DNA of 64,000 bases from Hirudinaria manillensis (taxonomy: Eukaryota; Annelida; Clitellata; Hirudinida; Hirudinidae), in the NCBI GenBank assembly GCA_034509925.1, contig CM067534.1, forward strand, positions 6,955,001-7,019,000, written 5' to 3'. Made by a program: the position numbers and the translations under genes. Under the pieces are notes generated by a model. It made no database searches. It saw only the letters and a program-made list of their open reading frames with translations, and was not told the origin of the DNA. Positions 52,211 through 64,000 of the stretch are shown piece by piece (position 1 is the first letter of the stretch; each line of letters begins with the position of its first letter).

Positions 52211-54664
52211 ATGCCCAAGGAAACTCGAATTACTGGAGAAGATGCAATGTTGAATGTGTTGAAGGATAGGTATCACAAAGGCAATTATTATGTGAGTATC
52301 TTGAAATTCCATTTTTTAATTTAATTATTAAAAAAAAAACAATATTTAATAGGTTAAATCTTTTGAAGCTCTAACAGCGTAGTGTTCGTATAAATAGGAG
52401 TTCTTTGTTTCAGATGTAGAATTTTTTGGAGAGTTGTCATCTTCATTGCGTTTGTTTAGGGTCGCGTAGTTTGAAGTTTGCTTAAATTGCAAAATCTCTG
52501 CAATGTCATAGCAAAATTAATCTCTATTAAAAAAGATTAATCTGCCTGAAACGTTTTGGCAGATATGGGCAGCAGACATTTTAGTTGCCCTGAGACCACC
52601 GGATGCCTTCAAAAAAAACCTAAATCCTGACCAAGTGGGTAAAATTTTTTTAAAATTATGTCTTAAGTGAATAAGTTACGCTGACCCATACTCAAGCTTT
52701 AAAAAATATTGCTTTTATATGTTCAGGTCTTTATTAATAAAGATTATTTTCATTTGTTTGCATTTCATAATGATGTGCAACAGAGGGCATGCATTACATT
52801 ATTTGTTAAATACCATTTGTAGCCATTAGATGTCTTGAAAGCAGAGGATTTTAAGAACTGCCAACCTCAGTCTTTTGCAAAAGCAATTTACAATGCCCTC
52901 TTGTCTGAAACAGATGAAGAATTGTGTGATCAAGCAGTGGTTCTAAGGTAAGCTAAGGTTGCCATTCACTTTGATGTCTGGATTTGATGGAAGCAGAGGA
53001 CAGTGTTTTAACCAGGGGAGCATGCCTCACTCCAATTCAATTCTCCTTAAAAACCAATAGAGAGTAACCTGTTTACCAGCCACATTCTGCATATGTTTTA
53101 GAAAACCATCCTAAATTTTAAAATCTTCCCAAAGTCTAGGGGAAATCTGAAACACTGGTACCATTAATGTATCTTGTTTACTGTCTTATCTATGGGCAGC
53201 TTCGTGATATTTACAAAGCAATTATTATTAGGTAACCATTACTCAGCTCAGTCATCACATTCTTCATCACAGCCTTTTTCGTTTTTTGTTTTATTTTGTT
53301 GGTGATCTGTTTATAAACGTGCCAGGAAACTTAATCAACACTTGCTCATGAATATCACATTCACAAAAAATGGGTTGATTAGTTGAGTAGTGGATCGGTG
53401 TTAACCTCTTAGTTGTTGTTCTGATTTTTTAATTTTTAAAGTTTTTTTTTTATCAAAACAAACAATGCCTATTATCGAGTGGATTATCTTTAACTATGGC
53501 CGACTATAATTTTAAATAATTTTAATGACGCCCTATTTAAGTAGCTCATTTTACAATTCCTACAGAGGCATCTCGGGGTCTGGTAAGACCGAAATGTGCA
53601 AGGATTTTCTGAACTCCTTGGTCCTGCTCGGGTCGCCGAACCAACATCTGAACGGCAAAATCAATCAGGTACGAATTACAAGATTATTTATGCTCGTTAG
53701 TTGTTAATATCTAATCAACTTGACTGTTATTTATTTTTGATAATTTCTTAGTGAACATCAGCTCAGAGGTTGCCATAGTTCGCCTTCGATGTTGTCGTCA
53801 TAAGTTCTTAACGTGGCGCTACCGTCACGATTTTGAAGCTGATGGGTAGACTGATGGGTAGATTGGCAAGTAGACTGATGGGTAGACTCGTGACAGAAAG
53901 ATTTAAGGATTCAAGGAAACATCGAATATTTAATTGAACGTCTCTTTTTGTTTTGTTTCAATCGTCTAATTAATTTCTCTTTCGGCGACAGGTTTTCACG
54001 GTCTTGGAAGCTTTCGGCAACTCGAGAACGCCTTGCAACGAGAACTCTTCCAGGTTTTCGTCGACATTCACGACGTACTTTCGAGAGGGCAAAGGTCGGT
54101 CGGATGCGAGCGGACGTCGCAATGCTTCTTTGGTTTTCGGTCGGCCGATCGATTTCCTTCAAAAATTATTTTCCAGGAAATGGTAAACTAAAGAATTGTA
54201 AAAGTATTAAATTGTCTAAGTTTGCAGAATCACTTTGTAAAGTGTGACAACAATTTGTTGACTCTTAACATCTCGATCGACTTAAAGTCTCCATTCGCAC
54301 ATGATGTCGTAGGCTCGTAACAATTCCGTTCAGGAATTATGTTAATTTTACATCTAATTAATATTAATTAGTATTGCTAGTAATTCACGGTTTTCTTTAC
54401 CAAGCCGTCGGTTTGAGCATCTCCCGATTCCTCTTCGACCCTTGGAGGGTCTCCGAAAGGTCGGACGAGGGCTCGACCTTCCACGCCTTCTACTATGCTG
54501 TGGCAGGTTGCCACGACAACCAGGCAAAGACCTCGTACAGGTGAAATTGAAGACTTTTACCAGTAAATGTGTCACATTTGTTTGTTTGTGTAAATGATAT
54601 TTTAAAATATAAAGGATTTAATAATAACAATATTATTATAATTATTATTTAATTTGTATGTATA

Positions 54665-54695
<31 letters not shown>

Positions 54696-57348
54696 AAATA
54701 GGACATCGTTTCCATAGATGGAACCTAACTATTAATAATATTTATGCATCATCGTGCTCGTCAATCATGACTCAGGTCCTGCTCGGCGTCAAACGACCTC
54801 TTTTACTAACACTGAGCAATTAATAGCGGATCCAATTACGATGGTCTGCAGGTCTTAATTGTGGCCACCATGGCGGTCCATAATATGTCAAGATGCGATG
54901 ATGTGCGTCAGTCCGATTTGCGAGCTAGGACTTTGAGTCGCCACGACGACTCGATTCAATTAAAATCTTTCCTATTTTGGTTCCCATGTCTTCAAATTGT
55001 ATCTACAAGTGAAGCCCTTATAATTTCTCTGTCTCGGCAGTTCGTACGAGGGCTTCGTTCGTGATTACGGCTTATCATGCTGTAGAAATCTATCAAGAGT
55101 TTGTAATCATAAAAGTTGTTGTTATTTGGGTTTGCATCCCAGCTTTTGTCTGCCAAGCTGTACAAATGATATGTTGATGTAGAGGAGTCTTTGAATTCTA
55201 TTCGTACACCTTAAAGGCACTCTCAACAAATGCCTAATTGCAATTGGTAATCATGTTTGTGGTGGCATCCTCCAGGTTGCTGAAGGACTTATCAGGTTTG
55301 AACAAGCAAGTTCTCGATCGTTACAGGGAGAAACGACAAGCTCTGACGGAAGCCATGAAGGCGTTGGGTTTCAGCACCCAGGTACGGATCGATCGATTGA
55401 TCCGATTGACTCGATTGATTCGGTCGATCGTTTCCAATCGATTGATGTTCTTTGTTCTCGAACGACAGGAACAATCGGACGCGATGCTCGTGTTGAAGAT
55501 GATTTTGATGCTCGGAAACGTGTCGTTCAAGAGGTCCAAGTTTGGGGACGTCACGTTGGATGAAGAATCAAAAGAAATCATTAAGACGTGTGCTGTAGGA
55601 ATTATTGTTATCATAATTATTTTATTATTATTATTGTCATTATTGTTATCATTGTCATTGTTGTTGTTTTTGTTGATATCATTGATTAAGTCGGTTTATT
55701 ATTCGGGCAGGAAGCCATGGGATTGGATGAAGAGGAGTTTTGCGATTGTTTGTGCCTCAAGAAGACCTGCGTATCAAAAGAGGAAGTAGTCAAGAGTTAC
55801 ACAAGGGATGAAGCCGAGGGTGGGTGGAGCCTGCATAAATTGTGACATATTTCATGATTATTCATGCCCGATCATGAATTATCAGTGATTCTAAGATTCT
55901 TTGCCTTGTCAATATATATATTATATTATATTAATATTATTTCTTTCAAATAGTACTCACAAATTAGTAAGGCATCTTGAAAATTGCATTTTCATTTCAT
56001 GAACGTAAGTTTTAAGAAATCAGGAAAACATTTTCACCTAACAAAACATTACAAAGAATCACTAAAAATCCCGACATCTATGGTCCAATCAGATTTCGTG
56101 GATTTCCTGCTGTGGACGATTTATGACCGCCTCTTTTCCTGGCTAATCGCTTCTATCAGCGACAGACTCTCCCCGGACGAAGGAACGACGGAAGGTTCGG
56201 CGAACAAACTCCGACGCGTTCACGTCGTCGACTTTCCGGGCAGGGAGGTTTTCCGGACGAACTCCACGGAGCAGTTCATGATCAACGTCTCGGACGACGT
56301 CCTTCATTACAGCTTCATCGAGGTGCCCGGGAAGTCATTTATAAGAAGTCTAATGATATTAATTATGATAATTATGATTAAATTATAATTATGATTAAAT
56401 TATGATAATTGACGTGGTTTGGGCAATCGTCGTTTTAGAATTATTCTGTCCTGGAAGAAGACGATTACCTAGGCGACGGTTTGGAGTGGGTGCCCAGAAC
56501 TTTGCCCGAAAACTCCGGATTGATTGTAAGTACACGAAGCGATCGAGTTGCGACTCGCTAATAGCAGCAGGATGTATTTTGATAACCTGGTAATTGCTTA
56601 ACGGGCAAAATTCCCGTTAGTTTCTAAATTATGATGACGGTCTTTGCTGGTTAACTTTGATGTTGATCTCAGTTTTGGATGTCTTAACATCCTTGAATCT
56701 TTGAATACGTCTTCTTTGAATGTTTCGTCATCGTCGTCGTAAGTTTCGCATACAACAAGTTGATGCAATGGTTTTGTATATTTTCAGAACTTGTTTCTCC
56801 TTCATGGAGGAGTTTTTGATTCAATTTCCAAAGGTTTAGGAGAGGTTAGTCATAAACCACGTGGTTTGTGCTCACATTCATCGAGGTGAAGGAAATGAAT
56901 GACTACAATTTATTTTAATTTATTCACGACAGGGCAAAACTCCTCCCACGTCTGCAAGCCTTCTGTTTCCCAACCAATCAAAGCAGGACAAGAAGTATTT
57001 TCATTTTGACAGCAAAACGCCAAACACGTTTTTATTTACCCATTATGATAATGAGGTTCGTAAACATTCTTTAACTTCCTGGATGTCCGATCGTGCCCAA
57101 AACTTCCTGTTGTTGATTGTTAGAATGTCGATTATGACATCAGAGGTTGGACTCAAAGGAATAAAAGTAGACTTCCAAGCAACGTGATCATGCTGTTGAA
57201 GAATTCAGAAAATCCTCTCTTGAGTCTCCTGATGAGGGGTTCGGTCGTTAGTCTTTAACCTTTCAAATTATCGTGAAATTGATATCAATTAAGGGTTTTA
57301 TTGGATGACAAAATTTTTTTATTTTGTCTTATGATTTCGTTTCTACAA

Positions 57349-57399
<51 letters not shown>

Positions 57400-58194
57400 A
57401 ATTATTTCTGAGTTTTATTGCTTAGTTTCAATGCTTCACATGCAAAACTCCCAGATGCAAATGTAATGTCGCTTTGATTCTTTTTCTTTTCCAGCAAAGT
57501 TCAACCATCGGGGTAACAGACGACCCCCTGTCACTCCAGAGGTAAATGGGTGGGTGGCAGAAGGCTAACCTTTTGCTCATTAACATTTTATTCAATGACC
57601 TTTTGCTCATTAACATTTTATTCAATGACCTTTTGCTCATTAACATTTTATTTGTTAAACTTTGTACACGTTAACTTGCTACTCCTTGTCATTGCTTACA
57701 TTGCTTATTTAAATATTGTTATTGTATGGTTTGTATGGTTAAGTATAAAAACATAACAAAGTATAACAATGCTTTAATATCCTTCAGACCACCGTACCCT
57801 TGCCGAAGGAAAGATGTTTCACTCCGATGTCTCAATTTAAGGTGATTGATTGACAACAATACAATCTCTTCTGATTCTGATTGACATGCAACAACTTTAA
57901 GGACAGTTGACAATTGTTTCCATGTCGATAATGACATGAATAACAAATGAAATAAATCATTAAATAAATAAATTAATTAAATTGAAAAAAAAACAATAAT
58001 AATAATTACTTCCTTGCAGAGTACGCTCGTTGACTTTCTCAGGCTGTTCACGGATACGACGACTTCTTATATCTGCTGCATCAGACCTTTTTCATCGTCG
58101 TCATCATCATCAGGATACAATCCTCAGCTGGTCCAAAAGCAGGTCGGTTGGATGTTGTAATTGTTGAAACCAACCAAACTTGTGGTGGATTCTT

Positions 58195-58234
<40 letters not shown>

Positions 58235-59010
58235 AACAACCATTTTTATTTCAACCAAAAACAATTCGATATTGTTGCAGTTCGAAGGGATGGGACTGAA
58301 GGATGTCGCCTACAATTTCAAAATTATCCACCAGATGATGTTTACATTCCAAGAATTTGTTGAAAAGTAAACCTAGATTAGTATTATTGTAGGGATGGAT
58401 TCTATTTTCATTTTGATTCTTAATTCAATATAATTCTACAATTGCACATTAAAAAGCTTCACGTCCATGTCCTTCTGTTCAGATATTATTCATTGTCCTC
58501 GTCGTCTTCGTCCTCACCCAAGGACGTATGCCTGAGTATCTTGAATACTCACTTGCCAGACGATAGCTGGAAAATGGGGTGAGAAATACTAAATTATGCT
58601 AATTATCTGATAATTAATTATGTTAATTATTTGATTGTCAGTTTATCCTGGCACCTGTAAAGTTTATGAATGATTTTTAAAACAACTTAAATAATCTTAA
58701 ATCTCGTGGACAAAACAGGTTTTAATTTGTAGAAATTATGATAATGATGGTGTAAAATACCTAATGTTTACAAAATTAATTAATTAATTATTTAATTAAT
58801 TAATTAATCATTTGTTCGATTAATATCGAAGGAGGTCGAAAATCTTCCTCAAGCAGCAGCAGTTGGCTCACCTGAACAACGTCGTGCTCCAGAAAAATAG
58901 GAGTTTGCAAGAATCACGAGGTTATATTGGCATTGTATGATGCATAATGACATGAATTCTTTGGTGACTTTATTGAGAGGGGCTATGCCCGTGCTGTTTT
59001 TAATAATATT

Positions 59011-59041
<31 letters not shown>

Positions 59042-61250
59042 GTATTAATAATACTAGTAATAACAATAATAGTAATATTAATAATAGTAATAACAATAAT
59101 AGTTTATTATTACTTAGTTTTGTTTTTAACCATTGGCACCATCATTATCACTCATCATCTTACTCTTTAAAATCGTCAACTGACAAAGAATCCCATTTCA
59201 GTCGAGCAAAGACAAGAAAACAAATTCGAGGGTTTGTACTCGCAAGTGATTCGTCCGAAAGACCCGTCGTCCAACTATGCGGAGGTTTGTCGTGGCGGGG
59301 GTTCGGAGGTCAAAACCCGGGACGAACAGACGTACGGTCGACCGAACGTCAAGAAAAGCACGAAATCCACCAGGCTTTATCCTCTGCTCGACATGCCTGT
59401 GAGTGGTCTTTTGTTTTCTTTATTAGTTGTTTATTAATTATTATTAATTAGTTATTTATTAGAAATCATTTATGATCTAATATCCCGAAGCAGCAGATTT
59501 GTAGTTTTGTTTTTGTCGACTGTTTAAGTGGCTTTGGCCATTCGATCGCTTTGTAAATAAATAAATAAATAAATGAATAAATAAATAAATAGATAATTAA
59601 ATAAAATAAAATAAATAGTTTTTTTTAAATGAAATTTCTTCCTTTAAAGTGACTTTATTTAATTCAAATTCTGACAATTCGTAGCCGACTTCAGCTCAGA
59701 AACCGTCCGTCCCCATCGTTTACGTGAGTCCTTTCAAGCCTAACCCGCAGAAAGTCGAATCCGATTCGGACAGCGACTTCGAGACTCTGCCGAGCACGCG
59801 CGAAGGGAAGAAGTTCGGAGAAGTTGGAGCCAAAATGGCCTCCATCAAGTGGTTCAAGACTACGCAGGCCAAACAACTCCTGCAGGATAATGGTTTCTAT
59901 GCAGACTGGTTCCATGGCATAATCTCTAGAAGGTGAATAAATAATTAGCATTAATAATAATAATGATAATAATAATAATAACAACATAACTTTAAGTACC
60001 AGAAAAAGAAATACTTTCGAAATTCTAAAAGCATTAATAACACTTGCTTATGAGTTGCTTCAACCTTAAACTTAGAAACTGAATCCATCCTCATCAGTCG
60101 TCGCTCGCAACAGGAACGCAGAAGCGCTGCTGAAAGACAAGCCGAGGGGCTGCTTCCTGATCAGGTTGGCCGAATCCAGGTTGGGTTATTCCCTCTCCTT
60201 CAGGGGCAAAGAAAAGTGTCGACACTACATGATCGACGAGGTCGACGGGGGCAACTTCAGGGTCGTCGGCGAGAGGGCGGTCCATTCGTGCCTCCTGGAT
60301 TTGGTCGAGTTTTACAAGAAGGTCAGAGAGAGGGCGAGCGTGCGTCCATGCGATTGTTGGACAATTGGGATTAATTAATTAGTTACGGGCATAATTGATT
60401 CTGTTTAATTTGTTTGTTTGTTTGTCTAATCTAATGTTGGATGTCATTGATGCGGATGTTGGCTTGTTGCAGATGGGGTTTTGTTTGCTATCGGGTTTTT
60501 ATTTTAGACAACAACTCTTTTTATAGATTGATCATGAAACTGATTTATTATAAATTTTATATTTATTAAATTAATTAATTAATAAATATTCAGCACAAAA
60601 TCAGCAACTGGAAAGGCTATCTCACGGTACCATGCGAACAGGTAGGTCGCCAAGATGTGCAAATAGTTAAGTCTTGATCGCTATGTTATGAAACTATAGG
60701 ACAATTGTATCTCATCTGATAAGATATTTTGTATGTCATTTGATGCTTTCGACATGTTATGAGATTTGTAAGTGGGAGGGACTCAGAATAAATTAACATA
60801 ATCGTCGTTTAACGAAAGCTTTGAATTACTTTTGACAGACGGACGGGGAATGCGACTATGAGGATCTCCTGCTCACCTCAAAAGACATTCAAGAAGTGGG
60901 TGTTCTCAACATTCTTAACTGTTGTTGCTGCTGTTGCTGCTGTTGTTGTTGTTGCTGCTGTTGTTGCTGTGTTGTCATCAAACGAGTTTATTAATTACTT
61001 CGTAAACATCCGAACATTGTAATGCTTTTTGAAGGTGCTCGTGTTATATTTCCCTCAAGTCTTCACTAATAATATGTTAGCCATAAAATAATAATATTAA
61101 TATTAATTATTGGTAATAATAATAATAATAATAGTAATGAATTAATAATTGACATCTATGTTCTTTTAACAGCTGAGACAAGCAATGAATCGTCCAAGAG
61201 TCGAGCCTTCGGCACCTAGCCATTCGTCCAGGAAGGCAATTAATATTTAA
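52211..61250 (+). CDS. Divergent myosin motor fused to a C-terminal SH2 domain
   Basis: Twenty-six exons, all phases agreeing, 967 aa: 52211-52291, 52563-52634, 52823-52947, 53566-53668, 53992-54094, 54405-54540, 55276-55381, 55469-55594, 55711-55819, 56093-56322, 56439-56525, 56788-56844, 56933-57055, 57124-57238, 57495-57541, 57788-57841, 58020-58142, 58281-58366, 58483-58578, 58832-58920, 59202-59398, 59685-59932, 60114-60321, 60594-60641, 60839-60895, 61173-61250. Residues 1 to about 675 are a myosin head: P-loop GISGSGKT (94-101), switch I NENSSRF (143-149), switch II DFPGRE (367-372), and converter WKMGRSKIF. No IQ motif, kinase or N-terminal SH3-like barrel is seen. Residues 690-829 are a linker with Tyr motifs. 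Residues 830-907 are an SH2 domain (WFHGIISRR, FLIR with the pTyr-binding Arg855), most like HSH2D/SH2D2A. It may link phosphotyrosine signals to actin or cargo (inference). Confidence 0.9.
57345..57400. repeat. (ATT)n microsatellite in a myosin-SH2 intron
   Basis: This is a pure ATT run in the intron between the 57124-57238 and 57495-57541 exons. It has no coding effect. Confidence 0.85.
57568..57655. repeat. 30-bp tandem repeat x3 in a myosin-SH2 intron
   Basis: The unit ACCTTTTGCTCATTAACATT plus TTATTCAATG (30 bp) is present three times, the first two exact and the third diverging at its end. It lies just after the donor of the exon ending at 57541. Confidence 0.85.
59907..60641 (+). other. 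SH2-domain coding segment of the myosin-SH2 gene
   Basis: The SH2 domain spans the end of exon 22, all of exon 23 and the short exon 24. Diagnostic features are the opening WFHGIISRR, the beta-B strand GCFLIR with the invariant arginine, GYSLSFRGKEKCRHYMI, and the closing LLDLVEFYKK. The following KGYLTVPCEQ matches the way HSH2D/SH2D2A-type SH2 domains end. The frame passes from motor exons into SH2 exons without a stop or a start codon between them, which supports one gene. Confidence 0.9.
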
Positions 61251-61434
61251 ATTTATTTAAATTTATTCACATTTTTTCAGATGCTTATTGCTTTTTATTT
61301 GAAACCTCTGGTGCTTTGAGGTTTGGTTTTGGTGTGGGTTATGCATAAATTAATTTTAAAGGAAGCATTTTCAGGAAAGTATTATTGTTTTTTAAAAGTT
61401 TTTGTTTCAAAAATTATGCTAAGTGTCTAATAAG

Positions 61435-61469
<35 letters not shown>

Positions 61470-62442
61470 ATAAAATTATGCTCGATATTACTCGTCGCCC
61501 TATTGATTTCCGTGCTAATTATGGTCCTGTGGCTCAATGTTCGCTAAGTTTTCCTTCAGTTCATTTGCATTTACCTTTGTTTGTCTTTGTTAAAATATTT
61601 TTTTGTTGGAATATTTCAGAATGGCTTCGTTACGGTTTGTTCTTTGCAGATGGCTGTTCACAAGAAGTAAAAGCACAATGCCAGAGTGGCACTCATTGGC
61701 CACAGCATCTTATTAAATAATCTTCTTTTGTTTCTTCTAATATCTAACGTCGATGCATAATTAATTAATTATTAATTAATTAAGTAATTAGTTATGGTAA
61801 ATAATTTAAAACATTTCAGAAGTTTGAGAGCTTTTTTTTAGAAGTCGAGCTGATGTAACTTTTTATTTTTTACTTTTTAATTCGCTTTTTTAATCAACGA
61901 TCCGAGTCCGTCTCCTCCCTAATTTCACATGAAATGGGCCGCCATCTCGATTGGTGGCGACATCTGCCTTTTCCCACGGCACTCGTGGCGTCTGCGCTAC
62001 GCTTCGGGTTCGTTTGGCGCCATTGGCGGGTTCTGGAGATGTGGAGATGTTATTTATTAGACGATCTTCTCCAACAATTTATTTAGAGAGCTTGGGTCAG
62101 GCACGTGAATCCATGGTGGATTGTGATGGTTATGAAGCGGCAGAATTTAGAATCGACGGTAGTAGGTCTGCTGTGAAGATGTGGTCTTCGAAATGGGGAG
62201 AGGATCTTTGGGACTGACGAGTTTCGGTTCGATAATTTGAGGGATGTTTACGTTTCGAGTTATTGCGTGTGCTTTATTTTTTTCTATGGAGGTTCCGTCT
62301 ATAAATAGGACTGGAGCACACTCACGCCCTAATGAATGGCTCTCGCGAAGCAATAAACTATGGCGGCGCTGGTTATCAAATGCCTTTATAAAAAATTGTC
62401 CACAGTGTAATTCCAGCCCAGTTGTCAGACTTGACCGGCACA
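61251..62442. other. Intergenic between the myosin-SH2 and Deg/ENaC genes
   Basis: This is AT-rich DNA with an (AAT)n run at about 61436-61460, then a less AT-rich part from about 61900 that probably carries the promoter and 5' UTR of the channel gene. ORFs at 61385-61720 and 61951-62217 have no recognisable motifs and are not called. Confidence 0.5.
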
Positions 62443-64000
62443 ATGATTGATTCCTACGGCAATATTAGTACCTGTGGTCGAGGTGAGGCTGAGAAAAGTT
62501 ATGTGATAATATCATATTCGTAAGGAAAGTGTTATGACATTAAATTTTATGGGGTTTTTTTTTAGGAGTTATCTCGAACGATAATAAATTTCTAAGTAGG
62601 ACCAAATCCGATGCAAGCAGTCTCAGAAGTTGCAAGACTTTTCGAACTTCATCGGACGATGGCTTTTGCCGTGTTCCTAGTCACAGGGACAGTGGCATAC
62701 TCGTCGATTGTGACTTGTTCAAGTATGATTCTCTAGGCCGGCATCGACAATCATCGCATCCACAACATTCTGATGGGTCGGGCAGTGTGCCAGCTAGTCC
62801 TTTTAATTTTGATCGTCTGGGCATGAAGGAAGATTCATTGCGTTTGGACAAAAGACATGACACTCCCACCACTGACCGTAAGCAGTACCCGTTTGCAATT
62901 TCACACTTTTTGGCAGGAGAATACCTGGGCGAACTTCCGAATGCTCACGAAAATTCCCAGGGAGGTAAATATTATATGACTTCAGGTATTATTTTAAATA
63001 TCTCGTTGTAAAGATAACGAAGACCAAAATTTGATATTAAGAACTGGTGTCGAAAAGATTATAAGCTGCTTATAAACAAACGCTTTGCATGGGTTCAATA
63101 AATGATTGTAACACTCTATTTTCAGCCAAAGACCAATCCTTCGATGAAAAGTCAGAAAAGGCAGATCGTGTGTCTCCCTCAGACAAGGAGGAGCTGGAGC
63201 AAAAGTCCTCATGCATCGTGGAAAGATGGAAAAGTTTCATATCGAGGACAACACTACATGGAATAAAATACGCATTCGATGACGGCCCTGTGAGACTGAG
63301 AAGGTGAGATGATGCAGCATGCATTTTTCTTATAATTTATTTAAATTCATCGCTTTAATTCAATCAATAAACATCCGAAATAAACAAAATGGCTTCGAAA
63401 TTTGCACTCATTACAATGAATCAACGCGTCACTCGTAGGATCATCTGGTTGGTTTGCATCGTTTCCTGCGTCGGAATCTTCATCTACCAGGCAATGGACA
63501 GACTGGTGACTTACCTCCAGTACCCTTCCAATGTCAATCTCAAGGTCGTTTATACGAGAAATATGGAATTTCCGGCCGTCACCATCTGCAACTACAACAA
63601 GCACAGGTGATGATGATGACTATACCAAAGACGACGATGAGGATGATAATGTCAATTCTTTCCAAACTGTCAGATTGACCGCAGTGGTCGACATGAATAT
63701 GTATGACTTTATCAGCCAAGCCTATCGACCCGGCTTCGAGTTATATTTTGACGGCATCGTAGGAGATGACTTGGACATGAACATGACGGAATTTATCCTC
63801 AGCACGTCACACCAACTGCATGATTTCATAGTCAGGTGAGTTGAATCAAAATTTGTGCAATTCCTTCATTATTTAACATTAATTTTCAATTACACACTGT
63901 TATTATTATTATTAATCGATTCCAGATGCACCTGGCAAGGTCATCCGTGTAACGGAAGTGCTACGTTCGTCCAGAGAATGACAGACTTTGGTCTCTGCTA
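62443..64000 (+). CDS. Deg/ENaC-family (amiloride-sensitive) sodium channel, 3' part missing
   Basis: Exons with agreeing phases: 62443-62482, 62566-62964, 63126-63303, 63439-63606, 63674-63835, and 63926 to the window edge. The product is a plasma-membrane cation channel subunit with two transmembrane helices and a large Cys-rich ectodomain. Visible are a Ser-rich cytoplasmic N-terminus (1 to about 180), the gating motif TTLHGIKYAF (His191-Gly192), TM1 (IIWLVCIVSCVGIFIY, from 207), the post-TM1 block FPAVTICNYNKHR, and the start of the finger/thumb region with RMTDFGLCY, where Deg/ENaC members have a conserved GxCYTFN. TM2 and the pore lie to the right of the window. ATG 62443 is chosen because exon 1 joins exon 2 in phase and no upstream in-frame exon is obvious. 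Whether it is peptide-gated, acid-gated or mechanosensitive cannot be told. The N-terminus is longer than usual. Confidence 0.93.

Noticed and set aside
52211..52634. Class III myosin (NINAC-type) assignment for the SH2-myosin
   Set aside because: The head opens similarly to class III heads but no kinase domain is found upstream, no IQ motif follows, and the tail is SH2. I leave the class open.
61385..61720. 111-codon ORF after the myosin-SH2 gene
   Set aside because: It starts in AT-rich repeat DNA, has no motif, and does not connect by splice phase to either neighbour.

Overview
This window is a gene-containing stretch of an invertebrate animal genome. The evidence is split genes with GT-AG introns, AT-rich non-coding DNA full of tri- and tetranucleotide microsatellites, and metazoan families: a Shaw-type K+ channel, a Deg/ENaC channel, endosulfine, NFX1, DDX23 and a myosin. 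The species cannot be named from sequence alone; a bilaterian such as a lophotrochozoan is my guess.

Layout. (1) 1-13910, + strand: the 3' part of a Shaw voltage-gated K+ channel, in four exons separated by large microsatellite-rich introns; its T1 domain lies left of the window. (2) 15520-16507, +: a complete three-exon ENSA/ARPP19 gene. (3) 22998-17312, - strand: a complete 14-exon NFX1 gene convergent with ENSA. Splice phases agree at every junction and give 1129 aa. (4) 23-30 kb: sparse, with one orphan minus-strand exon, a retroposon-like 3' end, and a small single-pass membrane-protein gene (25750-27694, +) with a Cys-containing ectodomain. (5) 30176-50946: five same-orientation, intronless copies of the spliceosomal DEAD-box helicase DDX23/PRP28. 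Copies 1, 2, 4 and 5 are open; copy 3 is riddled with 1-2 nt indels. Copies 1-4 form an array of about 4.1 kb units. Copy 5 stands apart with a diverged flank. A 5'-truncated R4/Dong-like retrotransposon sits in the (TAA)n tract after copy 3, and paralogous empty sites lie after copies 1 and 2. (6) 52211-61250, +: a 26-exon gene predicting a 967-aa protein with a divergent myosin motor at the N-terminus and an SH2 domain at the C-terminus. This is the most unusual gene here. (7) 62443-64000, +: the 5' half of a Deg/ENaC sodium-channel gene running off the right edge.

The genes do not form an obvious pathway; they are independent neighbours, as is usual in animal genomes. The points most worth following are the myosin-SH2 fusion, the amplified intronless DDX23 family, and coding microsatellites that have shaped two membrane proteins. 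Exon models were built by hand from splice-site consensus and phase agreement. Identities of families are from memory of their conserved motifs; no database search was run.
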